DNA from: Paracyclopina nana
Lineage: Eukaryota > Arthropoda > Copepoda > Cyclopoida > Cyclopettidae
NCBI GenBank assembly: GCA_019096065.1
Contig: JAGUCH010000004.1
Coordinates: forward strand, 8,680,001 to 8,744,000
DNA: 64,000 nt
Reading direction: 5' to 3'
Position 1 is the first letter of the stretch; each line of letters starts with the position of its first letter. A program made the position numbers and the translations under genes. The notes under the pieces are model-generated. The model did no database searches, was not told where the DNA came from, and saw only the letters and a program-made list of their open reading frames with translations. Below, in pieces: positions 32,001-44,189 of this stretch.

Positions 32001-35000
32001 AAGTTGCGCCTCTGCTTCTTCATCCAAATACTTGGCAGTATTCATGAAACACCTGCATGGAGCTGGTGCAAATCCCTCTAAACAAATCATGTAGCATGAA
32101 GCTGAAAGAAAGCTACTACTGTTGTGTATGCCATACAGAGGCTTTCTTTTCTATCTATCTTCTCTCTCAGATTTTCACAAAAAGTTTTTTGAAGACTCTT
32201 CTTCCTAGGAACTAAAATCGATCCACCTGGCTGCATAGAAAGGAGATTCTTCTTTTATTCTTTCTTTTATGTGTAGGATATTTTATCTTTTTTTGAGCTT
32301 GAATAATTCATTGTGGTGTACTACAACACAAACAAGGTCAATTATGCACGAGGCTAATTGCTATCTGAGAAAATGCTTCTTTTTGATGGCACTTACAATT
32401 GTTTGGTGCTTTTTGAGGCTTAAAAAACGAAAAGTTTTTTCCTTCAAGTTTTCCATTGCAAACTTTTACCTCACTGTGCCATATATGGCAGTTCCTCATG
32501 GGAGATAGAGAGAGAGAGAGAAATCAGTGCAGGTTGTTTTGTGGGTAGTTAGTTGTCATTTGGCATCACTCACAGCAAGCTGAACTTGTCCTGATTTTTG
32601 CAGAAGATCCTCAGTGGCAGCCTTCAGAGTCTTTTGGCCTCCAAAGAACTGGAGTTGTTGGTCAAGGCCAAATCCGAGGTTTCTTTGGCGTGCACCACCT
32701 CACAATCGTTGTCAGTTGAACTCAGCACTGCCACTTTGGGAGCTGCCAACACTTCAAACTTGGGCACTAATCTCATGATGATCCCAGCTACTCAACAACC
32801 TCCCACCATTCTGGAGCATTCTCCAGCAGACAAATCTCCTTGCTGCTCAACCAAGATGATTGATCGCAGCAGCTCTTCGACGTTCTCCAAAAAGAAGTCC
32901 CAGTCCTTGGACCAACTCAGCTCACAGGTAGGATTCACACTAGCAAACTGGCATGTTAACACGGCTGACATTGTCCACAGGCCATGTGGAAGTCTGAGGT
33001 GGAAGAAGTCTTCTTGGTCAAGGGTGAGAAGGGGCTTGGCTTCAGCATCCTGGATTACCAGGATCCCCTGAACCCCAGTGAAACCGTGATTGTTGTCCGT
33101 TCTTTGGTGCCAGGAGGCGTGGCCCACGTGGAGGGCAGCTTAGTACCTGGTGACCGGATCATCTATGTCAACAGTGTGAGGCTAGAACATGCCAGCCTCG
33201 ACACCGCTGTCCAAGCCCTCAAGGGAGCTGCCTTTGGCCCTGTGAAGATTGGAATATCGAGGCCAATCTCGGAGACTGATTCCGTTGATGGCCATTTCAT
33301 GATGGGCCAATTGCGAGAAAGGCTCACCTCGGCCTCAAATGAGCAGGAATTTGGCTGTGGCATCAACAGCACAACTGAGGAGGTGAGTTGCTCATCTGGC
33401 AGCACTTTCCTATTATTGCGTTATCCAAAAGAGAAGAGCTCGCGTAAGCAGTATCTTTTTTGAGTAAGAGGTTAATTTTCTTTTTCAGGCACAGAGTGTC
33501 CATGGGAGCTTGTCTGATACAATCTGTGATGGCAGCAATTTCAGTGATCTCAAAACAGATTGTGGTGTAAGTTGAGTTTTTTTCCTTAGGATCTACTATA
33601 GACTGCTTCATTTGGCCTTAGTAACAAAATGGACCTTTTTATGAATAGTGCTTTTGGTCCTCTATAGGCAGATGATGAAGCTGAGGAATCTAATGAGTCC
33701 TCAAGCGAATCAGAAGAGTCCACCACCACTGTGGACGACCGAACAAGTGCACTTACTCGTGGAGAACTAACGCCAGCTCAGAACATTCAAATACTTCCAA
33801 ATCTTCCCAAATTCATGATTTGCATCAAGAAAGGCCCAAGTGACTTCCTAGGTATATATGCTATAAGATTTTCATTAAGTGGCTCTTCCAATTAAGCCCT
33901 TTGACAGCTCACGGGGAAAGCTTGTGAATGATATGCAATTAAGGGGCTAACTTTTGCTGCTTTTTGTGTGCAGGTGTACAACTTGAGGCTCTTGCTTTCG
34001 AACTAAGTGGAACCGTGGTGCGTCAAATCGAAGCGGACAGTTGCGTGGCCAAGGATGGCCGACTCAGGCCTGGCGACCTTATTCTCTACTTGAATCATGA
34101 ATGCTTATGGCGAGTGACAAGCTCGCAGGCCAAGACGGTGCTGAGGAGAGCAGAGCTGGTCAGCAACTCCATACCGTAAGCACTGTTTTGATAAATGACT
34201 AAGTCTTCCTCTTTATGGCATGTTGCTCTCCAATTCTTCAAAGCTTTCAAAGGCTTCCGAAATCGATGGATCCATCTGTATTTGGACCTGGCTATGTCAG
34301 GCCAATAATGTCTTACTGCATATGTATGCATAGAGATGAAAAATACCAAAAGTTTTAGTTTAATCTAGTTAAAAGGATCAACATCATCATCATCTGCGTA
34401 GTTTACGAGTTTTAATGGCTAACCAGCATTAGCAGGGCGAAAAAGTTGAGAGCTACTACTATTATACATATACATAGAGAGAGAAAGTTAGGCAAGCAGC
34501 AGTAGAAGCTTTTGCCACTCTGGGGCCAATATGCTTCAGAAATAAAGCTATACTGTTATTCACTTAGAATGGGTGTAGTAGGTATGCCCGCCTTGGTTTG
34601 AATCAGCTGGGCCTTTTTGGCCTTTCTTTGCCCCAGTGTGCGATTACTGCACGAGGATGCCCTCCAAGTGCAAATCTAGCAGAAAAGCCACTTCTGTGCC
34701 TTTTAGTAAGCCTTGTCTCGTGTTCTAGGATCGTTTTCGTGCCGGAGGAAAATCTGGTGCCTAGTGAAGAGTCCACCGAGGAGGACCAAGAGGACAACCT
34801 CAGCACTGATTCCCCCTCAGAGTCCCTGAAGTTGTCGGAAATTGGCGGAGGAGGAGTCAGAACTGAAGAAGAAGAAGAAGTCCTTTTCACGTAAGACATA
34901 TTCTGCAACTTTCTCCCGCCACTCTATGTATATGTTCGTCTAATGCTACATTTTTATTATAAGATTAGATACATGTATGATATTGTTACAGGTCATCTTT

Positions 35001-38000
35001 ATTGGAGGAAATTCAGCCCGACTTGACAGTCCAGTCAGCCAAGGCCTTGACGTCAAGATTGTTGAAACGGTTTCCTTCGGATTTGCTGGAAAGTTCGGTT
35101 GATCCGGTGCTGCCAAGAGACTTTCAAGAAGATTCTGCTGAAGCCACAAGTACCTTAAACGACCCGACCAATATGGTGAGGGTCTACCAGCCACCTCCTG
35201 TTGCCAATAACTCCGCCGTTGGATCTTCCTCAAGCCAAATTCCACTGAATGGACTGAAGGTTGTTGGAGGAGCTCGAACTTTTTTCATTAGCCACTGCCT
35301 ATATTGGATTTTTCCATGTATTCCAGGCAAGTGCAGGAGCACCCGACACCAAGGTTTGGGGCGCTTCCAGGGTGGTCGAGGTTTTTCGCGTGCCTGGCAA
35401 AAGCCTCGGAATTTCCATTGTTGGAGGCAAAGTCGATGGAGGCAGCTCGGGCATTTTCATCAAAAATGTCATTCCCGACAGCCCGGCCGGATTGACTGGT
35501 CAACTTCTGACAGGCGATCGATTGATCGAAATCGGAGGGACGGTCTTGACGTCCTCTGACCAAGCCGTGGCTGTGGATGCAATCAAAAATGCCTCCAATC
35601 CCATCCGTTTTGTGGTGCAAAGTTTGCAGCATGCCGGCGCTGCAGCAGCCAAAGAGTCGCCTCTCACTCCCACCAAGGTATTCTCTCAGAAATTACGAAC
35701 TGGGCTACACAAGCATAAACTTCAATGCATATTATAGTTTATTAATAGTAGATTAGTACGCTATGGTGAATTTTATGGTCCTCTTGCATTTTCCGCCAAA
35801 TCGACCAGTCATACAGCGAAATTTGCCGTTTCGCGGAAAATTGCTTTTATAGGGTCAATAATATCTTAAGCTTAAATCAATACAATGTACAACAATTATA
35901 TTAAATGTATAGTGCCTTTTTATGTGCTTGATTTTTATCAGATATATGGCAGACATTTGCATTTTTATGGAGCCATATTTTATTTAGCATTAGCTTACTC
36001 GAGAGCTGTATTTTTGTCGGCTTTTTTTAAATTAAAATAAACTTGTAGTTTAGTCATCGTTTACATGTTTTCCTCTCTCTTTTTTCCCACCTATGCTATG
36101 CCATCATGATTTTGCTACACGTACTGCTACACACACACTGCTTGACAAAACCTTGAGCTTGAGCAGCAGGGCACCAAGGACCAGCAGAGGTTGAAGCATG
36201 AACTAGAAGTCCTGGATCGGTTGTCCAAGCTCTGTGCTGTCGATCCTTTTCACCACCTCACCAACCGTCGATTTTCAGACTTTGTCATCAAGGCTGATGA
36301 AAGCTGTCACCGGCCAACATCATCAGCAGCGCACTTAAATGTTCAAGTTGTTGTCGGTTGTAGATCTGAAAGTCACAGTGTAGCCCAGTCTTCGGTATCG
36401 TCCCTTCTTTCGAGTCCAGCCAACTCCGACAATCCCTTTCAGAATGACAAGATGCCCATTTGGCAGCAAGAGCCCGACTCCACCAAGGATGATTCACGCT
36501 CCAATATCTCGTCTCCTGATAACAACAATGTTGGCATGGCCCAAGATCAGGCCTACAAGTACCAAAATCTCAACGAGACGCCGCCATCTCCAGCATTGGC
36601 CAATCATCGGCTCATGATGGAGGAAGAGGAGGATGAGCCTGGCAGCAAGGTTCCCGAGATCATTCAGGTACTTGCCATGCTCTGACTCTTGAAATACTAG
36701 GATCGCATAACTAATTAACCTTGCAGCATGGGCTGTCTGATCTGGAGCGGCAGCGGATGCAGCAAAAGATGGATGCTGAAATAGTGGAGAAACGCGAGTC
36801 GAAGCTGACAGTGCTGAAAAAGAGCAGCATTGACCGAGATGATGACCGGATGGAGAATGAGTCCACCATCATGGCGGTCGAGGAGATCAGTGGCAACAAG
36901 ACCAAAGCGCGAGATTTGAAACGGGAGGAATCCGAGGAGGAGGACGAGGAGGACGAGGGCGAAGATGCAGCCAATGAGGACATCAACATCTCTGAGAACT
37001 TCAAGTCCTTGCCTGGAGACGTCATTGAGGTTGACCTGAAGAGGAATGATTACGGTTTCGGTTTGGCCTTGGCTGGCCACTCCAACCGGAATCGTATGGG
37101 TACATTCGTGTGCGGCATTCATCCTCAAGGGTCGGCAGCTGAAAATGGCAAGCTCCAAGTTGGCGATGAGCTTTTGAAGGTACTTTCGCCATATTCTGCT
37201 ATATTAATGCATAATGTATGTATATTCTTTTGCAGATCCATAAAACTGTGGTGCGTGGCCGGTGCCATTTGAACGTGTCGGCCATCATGAAAAAGATTCC
37301 CAACGAGGCCACCATTAAAATTCTGGCCTTGAGGCATAAAAACAATTTTGACAAAATTGCAGTGAAAAAGTTCACTCAATTCCCTACCAAACTTGATGAT
37401 GTGGTGAGTACGCCATCTGCCACTACTCTGCCCAATCATGGAGCAGCTTGATTCTTTTCAGATTTTCGAGAGTCCAGAATTTGAGGGATTTTTGGCACGT
37501 CGGGAAATCAAGATGCAAAAGACCACAGAAGGCCTCGGAGTCATGATCATTGAGGGCTCTCACAAGGTCCTGGGCAAGGGGATCTTTGTGTCAGACATTC
37601 AGCAAAACAGCCTCGCATTCAAAGTACAACACTACATAAATCCTTTTGTATTCATTTCCCCCTTAACTTTCCATTGTTTCGGCAGGCAAATCTCAAGGTT
37701 GGCGACATGATTCTGGCTGTGAATACCGAATCGTTCCTTGACATCAATTACGAAGAGGTTAGAGTATTTGTGTTTTAATCATTTTTAATAATCAGTCTTA
37801 ATCTTTTTTCTTAAATTAGGCTGCACTGATACTGAAGCAAGTCACTGGCAATGTGAGGATTCTCGTGGTGAATCCCAAGGATGAGGAGGACAAGCGGGCA
37901 GCTCCCGCAGAGTCCACAGCCTCCGAGGCCAGCAAGTCAGCCAAGACTCCCAACCTGTTGTCGCCAGAGAAGGTGCCCAATGCCACTGCTGCTGGCAGCA

Positions 38001-38748
38001 AAAGTCCAGCCAAGAGTCCTGCCAAGACACCTGCGAAAGATGCCAAATCTCCGGGCAAGTCTCCTGCCAAAAAAGATGACAATACCATCGAGCTGAAAAA
38101 GGATGCCAATGGCCTCGGCATCAGCATCGTTGGTGGCTCCGACACCCCTTTGGTACTTGTTTGAAATATTTGCAAAAAAGGGTTGGATCATTTTTTGTTT
38201 GCTTTGCTAAAAGGGAGGCGTGATTGTTCATGAAGTTTACAAAGATGGTGCAGCTGACAAAGACGGACGGATCAAGCCTGGAGACTACATTGTCTCCGTG
38301 GACGGCAAAGCTTTCAAGGAATGCACTCACAAAGATGCCCTTCGGGCTCTGCGTGTCACAAAAGAAAAGGTGAAGATCGTGATCGACCCGAAACACGACT
38401 CCGAGGACTTGTACCAAGACATGGAAGTGGAGCTGGTCAAGAAGCCTGGCAAAGGTCTCGGTCTCAGCGTCGTCGGACGCAGGGACGGCAACGGAGTCTT
38501 CATCTCCGATATGGTATTAAAAAAAGCCCTTGCCATTTTGGGTCGCCATTCAAAAAGAATGTTTTTAGGTCGTTGGTGGAGCAGCCGAAGCCAATGGTCA
38601 ACTTGTCCGTGGTGACCAAATCGTCAGTGTCAATGACCAGGACTTGAGCGATGCCAAGCAAGACCAGGCTGTAGCTTTGCTCAAGACTGCCTCTGGATCG
38701 GTCAAGATCAAAATTCGCCGATACAAATGCGTAGCCTCGTCCTCATAG
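26071..38748 (+). CDS. MPDZ: Multi-PDZ scaffold of the MPDZ/PATJ type
   Basis: Twenty-five exons by hand, about 2100 residues: 26101-26235, 27306-27467, 27525-27659, 28958-29206, 29265-29769, 29975-30276, 30407-30742, 31337-31510, 31570-31746, 32604-32927, 32981-33382, 33489-33566, 33668-33851, 33974-34175, 34729-34890, 34992-35259, 35327-35677, 36170-36667, 36727-37179, 37236-37403, 37462-37623, 37686-37757, 37820-38152, 38214-38513, 38569-38748. Every join keeps frame. Ten PDZ domains are visible; examples of the binding loop are GFGFGISG, GLGITIAG, GLGFSILD, SLGISIVG, GLGISIVG and GLGLSVVG. The first PDZ (WAQLQVIVLTNDGNGFGFGI) matches PDZ2 of MPDZ/PATJ; L27 and PDZ1 were not found. Such proteins organise tight-junction and apical polarity complexes. 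Ser-rich linkers and an SPAK-repeat basic stretch (38000-38070) lie between domains. The start is unsettled: ATG 26071 in frame, or ATG 25996 spliced to 26101. Confidence 0.88.
27177..27290. repeat. Dispersed intronic repeat, copy 1
   Basis: This stretch, just before a PDZ exon, resembles 29829-29943: both carry a GATTTTT(T)TCACTT start, TTTTGGCATTTTTG, an AATGGCGA(T/A)AAT word and a CTCCATCTAGCGGAT end, in the same order. It is a diverged short repeat inserted in two introns of the same gene. Confidence 0.55.
29829..29943. repeat. Dispersed intronic repeat, copy 2
   Basis: Second copy of the repeat at 27177-27290, again close to a 3' splice site. The strongest shared words are TTTTGGCATTTTTGGCTGT-like and CTCCATCTAGCGGAT. 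Confidence 0.55.
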
Positions 38749-39078
38749 TGACAAAAAAAAAAAACTGAGCATGATGAAGAACTTGGCTCGAGTAATTATT
38801 AAAATATAGTATAACTATTTACCAATGATGACTCTACTACTACTACCAATTCTCCTTTTAATTGACTTTATTGAGCAATTTCGAAATTATCCTTGATGAA
38901 TTGCTACATCTGTGATCTTGGAAGAACGTACTAATATATATGTATGGTACACGCGTCGTCACACCAATTAATGATATTGTACATGAAAACCTAATAAAGC
39001 ACTAGCTTGGAAAAGCTCTCAGCAAAAGCAGAGTGCTCAACGTGGGCTCATTCTTGAAGTGAAACTGCAAGGAGCAAG
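38749..39078. other. Intergenic region, multi-PDZ to F-box gene
   Basis: 330 bp with AATAAAGC near 38993 as a probable poly(A) signal for the PDZ gene. Nothing else recognised. Confidence 0.45.
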
Positions 39079-40387
39079 ATGCGGAGCAAAGATGTGGCCA
39101 AGTTGATTGCACCCTATTTGAGCATCAAGGATCTCTGCCAATGCCGTCTCGTGAGCAAAGCTTGGAAAAACGAGTGGTCAGACATCCTATGGACCAGGTA
39201 CCTCAAGTGCTTGAAGAAAATGGTCCTGGATCAAATCTACGAGGCTGTGGACTACAAAGGCCCCATCGAGCATGCCCTGGCCATGATTGCCCACTGGCGA
39301 ACCATGTACGTCCCGCAGTTGATCGACGCTGTCATTCCCATGGATGAGCATTTCGTCTCGCTCCGCAAGGTCATGGTCTGGATCATCAAGCTGAGCTACA
39401 TCAAAAAGCTCCCGCCCATGGTCGGAGCCATCAGCGTGGGCTGCTACTCCACGGTCTCTTTTATGTGCTACTTTTACAACAAGGAGTCCCTGGTGCAACC
39501 AGGATTGTTCAAGGGTGGCATTGCCATCATCAAGGCTGCCATTCACTATGGCAACAACCGGATCTTGCTCTACCTGACGAGGTCCGTGTTCAAGGACATC
39601 ATGGGGGTCAACATGGACATCCTCAGGGCCGTCTTTGGACTGGAGCGCTACCGAAAGGGCTTGGAGACTCCTTTCCATATCCTGTCAGTGCACTACAATC
39701 CCTGCTCTTTTTCCGCTGATGTGCCACGCTGGCTGGCCTACAGCATAACGTTCCAGGATCGCCCGCTGTTCTATGCTGTCATCGAGTGGATGACAGCCTC
39801 TTGCGAAGCCAATGGCATCATTGACACTCGCATCAGGTGGACCGTCTTGCACCATGCTTGCCAGGAGCGCTTCCAAGAAGCCGTGGCATACATCATGCCC
39901 AAAATCATTGGCACTGAGCATCCCCAAGAGAAGGTACTTGTCATATTCGAGGTATAGGATTTAAGATGATTTTCCCTGGTTCTTTCAGGTTTATGGAAGA
40001 ACACCGCTGCACATTGCCGTGCTCCAGGGGGACGTGGACTTTTTGAAAGTCCTCGTGCCAAGGCTGAACATGAAGAACCCCCTGGATTGGAATCGAGGCT
40101 CAGCGATGCACTATGCTGCCACCTTGGCCAACTCGGATGTTCTGGAATACCTTTTCCAATTTGCGCCCGAGGGCGTGGACAGTGTGGACAACTTTGGGTA
40201 CACTCCCCTCCATATGGCCGTGGGCATGGGCAGAGAAGCATGCGTTCGGTTTTTACTTGGTAAAGTGAAGAACGTCAATGCGAGGACCAATCAAGGATTG
40301 CTTCCCAGTGATCTGGCCCCAAAGGAGTTCCTCAAGACTTTTTTGGCTCTCACTCTTGAGTCACTGCAAAGCTCCAAAATACAATGA
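39079..40387 (+). CDS. F-box and ankyrin-repeat protein
   Basis: Two exons, 39079-39933 and 39989-40387; 417 residues. The N-terminus has an F-box pattern, IAPYLSIKDLCQCRLVSKAW followed by WSDILWTRYL (residues about 9-45). Ankyrin-type repeats lie in the second half: RWTVLHHACQERFQEAVAYI, YGRTPLHIAVLQGDVDFLKV, GSAMHYAATLANSDVLEYLF and FGYTPLHMAVGMGREACVRF. The middle, with GGIAIIKAAIHYGNNRILLY, may be further degenerate repeats. This combination suggests a substrate receptor for an SCF ubiquitin ligase, by family knowledge; the target is unknown. I do not recognise a named orthologue. The single intron splits the region just before a canonical TPLH repeat, which supports the join. Confidence 0.82.
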
Positions 40388-40779
40388 GAATTGTAGCAGC
40401 AAATCCGAACCTTAATCTTCACAGTATCACTTTATAGTTTATAGACAGTGTCACACTTTTCAAAAATGGACACTTATATAACTTTGTCCTGGGCCCTCTG
40501 GAACTTCAGGATAGGACCGAAACTGAACAGTTTAAGATCAAAAGAAGCTACTTAAGAAAGCCTGGCCTAATAAGTATTTTTTGGGCCACTTAAGTTATAA
40601 TGCCATGATGGTACCATAATATGTTTTCATTCAGTACAGGCTGAACTAAGAAAACTTTTTTCAACAAAGATGAATAGTCCTATCATAATGGATGAGCAAA
40701 CTTTGAATTAGTACAGATATTTCAGAGTAACTAAGTTGGGTAATGTAAAAATTGCTTTTCAATACTTGTATTATTTTAA

Positions 40780-41504
40780 AGGGGGATATACTAAAATGCG
40801 CGACATGCGCGACAAACTACTAAAATGCGCAACATGCGCAACATGCGCGACAGAATTACATTTTTTCCTTAGTACTTAATAAAAAAAAGCAAACAGCTGG
40901 CTTTTAATCAAAGTCAAATTCTAGTAAAAAGTAGACAGTAGACAGAGCATTTTAGTGCATGATAAATTGAAAAAAGTCAAGTATAAGGCAGGGTCAACAA
41001 GGTGCACTCTCCTTTTTTAAGCTAAAATGACACATCCAATTTATTGTTCTGTTTATAAAATCCACCGACTTAATCGCAGAATATATTTTTCGGAGCCGCA
41101 TCATGTAAGTGATTTAGCTACTGTTGTGCTTGTCGCGCATTTCAGTTGCTACTAAAATGCGCGACAACTAAAAGTAGGTCTATCTTGATAATTAATCAAG
41201 GCTTGGTTCTTGTATGTTTTTAAATATAGGATAATTCATAATTTCTGTCAAAAAAGCTACAGTATATTCTTCTCAGTAAAAAAACTATGCCATAATTTCG
41301 GCTGTAACTTTAGCTGGAATGAGTGAGCTCTATTAATGTAATATTTATGAAAAAACTTAACTAATGATCAATAATAATAATAATGAAAATACAAGTAAAT
41401 AAATAAAATAAAAGAAGTAGTAACCAGAAAAATTTGCATTTTATTTGTCTGTCGTGCATGTCGCGCATTTTAGAAGTTTGTCACGCATTTTAGTATATCC
41501 CTCA
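40780..41504. mobile_element. TTAA-flanked inverted-repeat element (MITE)
   Basis: The left end reads AGGGGGATATACTAAAATGC and continues GCGACA. The right end, reverse complemented, reads TGAGGGATATACTAAAATGC then GTGACA: 26 bp with only a few mismatches. Each end abuts TTAA (40776-40779 and 41505-41508), the target used by piggyBac-type and Kolobok transposases. Inside are repeated ATGCGCGACA/ATGCGCAACA words, clustered just inside both ends and again near 41150. There is no ORF of note, so it is a non-autonomous element of 725 bp. Confidence 0.7.
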
Positions 41505-41589
41505 TTAATGAGGGACATACTTAAGTGGCAAATGTTCCATTAAGAAGTGATCAATGTCTCTTTAGTGAATGTCGCTTTTTAAATTCAAC

Positions 41590-42180
41590 TGGTTTTCAGT
41601 TAAGACCTAAATGATTAGCACACTTTCAAAATAGATAGAGTGTTATCAAAATGCATTTTTTTGCTTCTTTGCTACATAGCGCTTACAGTCGAGACTTAAT
41701 GAAGAATTCTTACTAAGACCTAAATGATAACTTTTTTCTTAAACTTAATAGTCTTAGCCAACTTCATGCTAGCACAGTTTTAAAAACGTTACTTTCAAAA
41801 ATGCACTTTCTAACCCTTTTGCTTGTTTGCTATGTATCTCTATATTCGCCGCCATTTCGGTCCATACTGAATAAGAATTTTTGTAGTAACAAAGAGTTAC
41901 TATTTTTTTTCAAACTAAATAGTCTTTTCTAGCTTGCAGTTAGTACAGTTAAAAAAAAGTTACTTAATACGACGCCTTCAAAAAGGCATTTTTAGCTTTT
42001 CGCTGCTTTAATATGCTGCGATTTTAGAAGATACTGAATCTATAATTCTTACTATGACCTAAATGACTAGTGTTTTCTTAAACTTAATAGTCTTGGCTAA
42101 CTTTCTATTAGCACACTTTCAAAAATAAAATTTATCAAAAGGGAATTTTAGGCTTTTTGCTACTTTGGTACGCAGCGCAA
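41590..42180. repeat. Diverged tandem repeat, period about 170 bp
   Basis: The words ACCTAAATGA, CTTAAACTTAATAGTCTT and TTAGCACA(G/C)TTT recur in the same order. TAGTCTT occurs at 41749, 41920 and 42088, giving periods of 171 and 168 bp, and a partial unit lies before it. About three and a half diverged units are present, satellite-like in character. Confidence 0.6.
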
Positions 42181-42537
42181 AATAAATGCGCTTTAACTTT
42201 GAGTCAGTGCATTTCATAATTAGAAACTTAAAAGTCTGTAGCTAAAAATGAATTTGATGCACCTTGAGCCTTGCTATTTCTAGTGGCTCTCATGAAACTT
42301 GGCAAAATGATAAGATTTTAGGAAGTAGTGTCAGAAAAAAATTGCCCTTGCTCCCTCTGACCACCAGGAGCTGAGAAATGGTCGAGTGGTCAATTTGCCC
42401 ATCAGTGCTACTATGCGCACGAATAAGTGTGACATGAATGCTAAATGAAACCACGTGCGCGTGTCCTATCTTGATTAGCTGTGGCGCATGGCAACAAATA
42501 ACTATGGGCATTGATCAGTCCCTTCCAAATATTCGAC

Positions 42538-44189
42538 ATGGCAACTTTGTGTGTAACCGGTGCTAAAAGAGCCATTTTGATCACTGGCTGTGATTCTGGA
42601 TTTGGATTTTCCCTGGCTTGTCACATGTCTGAAAATCATCCAGAATTCCTCACTGTGGCCACCTGCTATTTCCCAGACTCTGAAGGTGCGGCCATTTTGA
42701 AAGCAAAGCCAAACCTGCAAGTGCTCCATTTGGATGTGACCAAGGCGGAGTCTATTGAAGATGCGGTCAAGTCTGTCAATTGTTCATTGAAGAAGGAGAA
42801 AATCCAGCTTTGGGCTGTAGTGAACAATGCAGCAACTTTAGTGTTTGATGATGCCTTATGGCAAACCAGGTATGACAAGAAAAATAGGAGGCTGCTGCCT
42901 AATCTGGTTAAATTCTGCCTTTTGTAGTGAAATGGTCATGCACCAATTTGATGTGAATGTACTCGGATGTTGGGCAATGAGTAGGGCCTTTTTGCCTCAT
43001 CTCATGGCCTCCAAGGGTAGACTGGTTAATTTGGTGAGCTTTTGTACTGAATGGGGGGTGCCAGTACTTTGATCTAAATAGGGGTCCGTTTTAATATCTA
43101 CATGTTAAGGTCTACTGGCGTCTGTTTTACGATCTACTGGCGGCGTTTTAAGGTCTATGTTGGATTATTTGGTAACATCTTTACCTGGGTACTTTGATCT
43201 ACTCACCTATGTATTACTTTTTATAGCTTGGTTTTAATTTAGCTTCAGCTGATTATGAGCAAGCAAGAAAATATGCATGAAAAAGGCGTCTTGGCAAAGT
43301 CTCAGTTATTTAGAAACATTAAATGATTTTTTTTCAATAATAACTTTTGCTAATAGTGTGTCTTACAAACAAAATGTGAGAAAATTGGGTTAAGGTTGCC
43401 AAGAACCAATTCAAATTCAATTATTTGTAAGGACAGACTAAACCAAAGTAAGGTTTGAAGGTTAGCCCTTTTTTGTAAGACTGCTTTTGAAAGTTATGAC
43501 TGAAATACTAGTTGTTTAATAACAGGGCATTAAAATAGTAGATCTTAAAACAGACGCCAATAGACTTTAAAACACAGGTACAAAATTGTCTCCAGCTACT
43601 CAGCCTTAGATCTTAAAAATATGGTCGTAGATCGTAAAACATAAACACCCTGTAGATCTTAAAACGTAGATCAAAGTACGGTTTCCCCCCTATCAGTGTA
43701 CACAGCTATAAAGGCTGCTTTGATGCCTCTCCCGAATGGCTTAAGAATGGAGCTCTCAAAGTGGTCTAGTTCAATCCTGGAGATCATCCTGGAGAAACCC
43801 CACCCTGTTTTGGACAGGAGGCACAGTATGAAGTAATCTTACGCAACTGAGAGATTATTTCCGAAGGAATTAATTAAGTGTGATTTCTACTTTAGAAAAC
43901 GCTTCCCAAAGTCAAGGCCAGATTTGGCGCCCAATTTCCCAATGTTTTGCGTCACTTTGGGGCTTACAAGGAGAAATTTGCCTCAACCTTTCCCAATAAG
44001 CCTCCATTGAGGAAACTTGATAGCTCTGGGCTATACAAGAATTTTGACAGGATCCTCGCCGATGGAAAGCCCAAAAAGTTGTGTGTCAATTCTGATTGGA
44101 AAACAATCTCCTTTTTTGGCTTCCTAAAGGTAATTCCAGTTTCTTGGAGTGACAAGCTCCGCATTGGGCTCATGAGACTTCCAAAATAA
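42538..44189 (+). pseudogene. Short-chain dehydrogenase/reductase, broken
   Basis: Exon-like blocks: 42538-42869, 42928-43033 (or on to about 43052), about 43691-43832 and 43896-44189. The N-terminus has the Rossmann signature ILITGCDSGFGFSLA and a VVNNAAT motif; the third block has the catalytic YTAIK (YxxxK), and NPGDHPGETP fits the SDR9C/BDH1 group. The gene looks dead. Block 3 changes frame around 43750-43765 between GLRMELSKW and the NPGD part, with a TAG at 43767-43769 in the second frame. A 638-bp inverted-repeat element (43053-43690) sits where the segment before the active site should be, and no splice pair rejoins the frame across it. The last exon (43896 on, KVKARFGAQFPNVLRHFGAY) is open. 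An active gene with sequencing errors is less likely. Confidence 0.72.
43053..43690. mobile_element. Non-coding element with GGGTGCC / TTTCCC ends
   Basis: The left end reads GGGGGGTGCCAGTACTTTGATCTA; the reverse complement of the right end is GGGGGG, five different bases, then GTACTTTGATCTA. Both sides then repeat GTTTTAA(G/T)ATCTAC-like units inward. No ORF. The ends (GGGTGCC at the 5' side, GTTTCCC at the 3' side) match the elements at 60793 and 61504. No target duplication remains clear; the flanks ACTGAAT and TATCAGT do not match. It interrupts the dehydrogenase gene. Confidence 0.65.

Larger units (their letters stand above)
40388..42537. other. AT-rich repeat-bearing intergenic region
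   Basis: No gene recognised. It holds the TTAA-flanked inverted-repeat element (40780-41504) and the roughly 170-bp tandem repeat (about 41590-42180), described separately. Confidence 0.6.
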
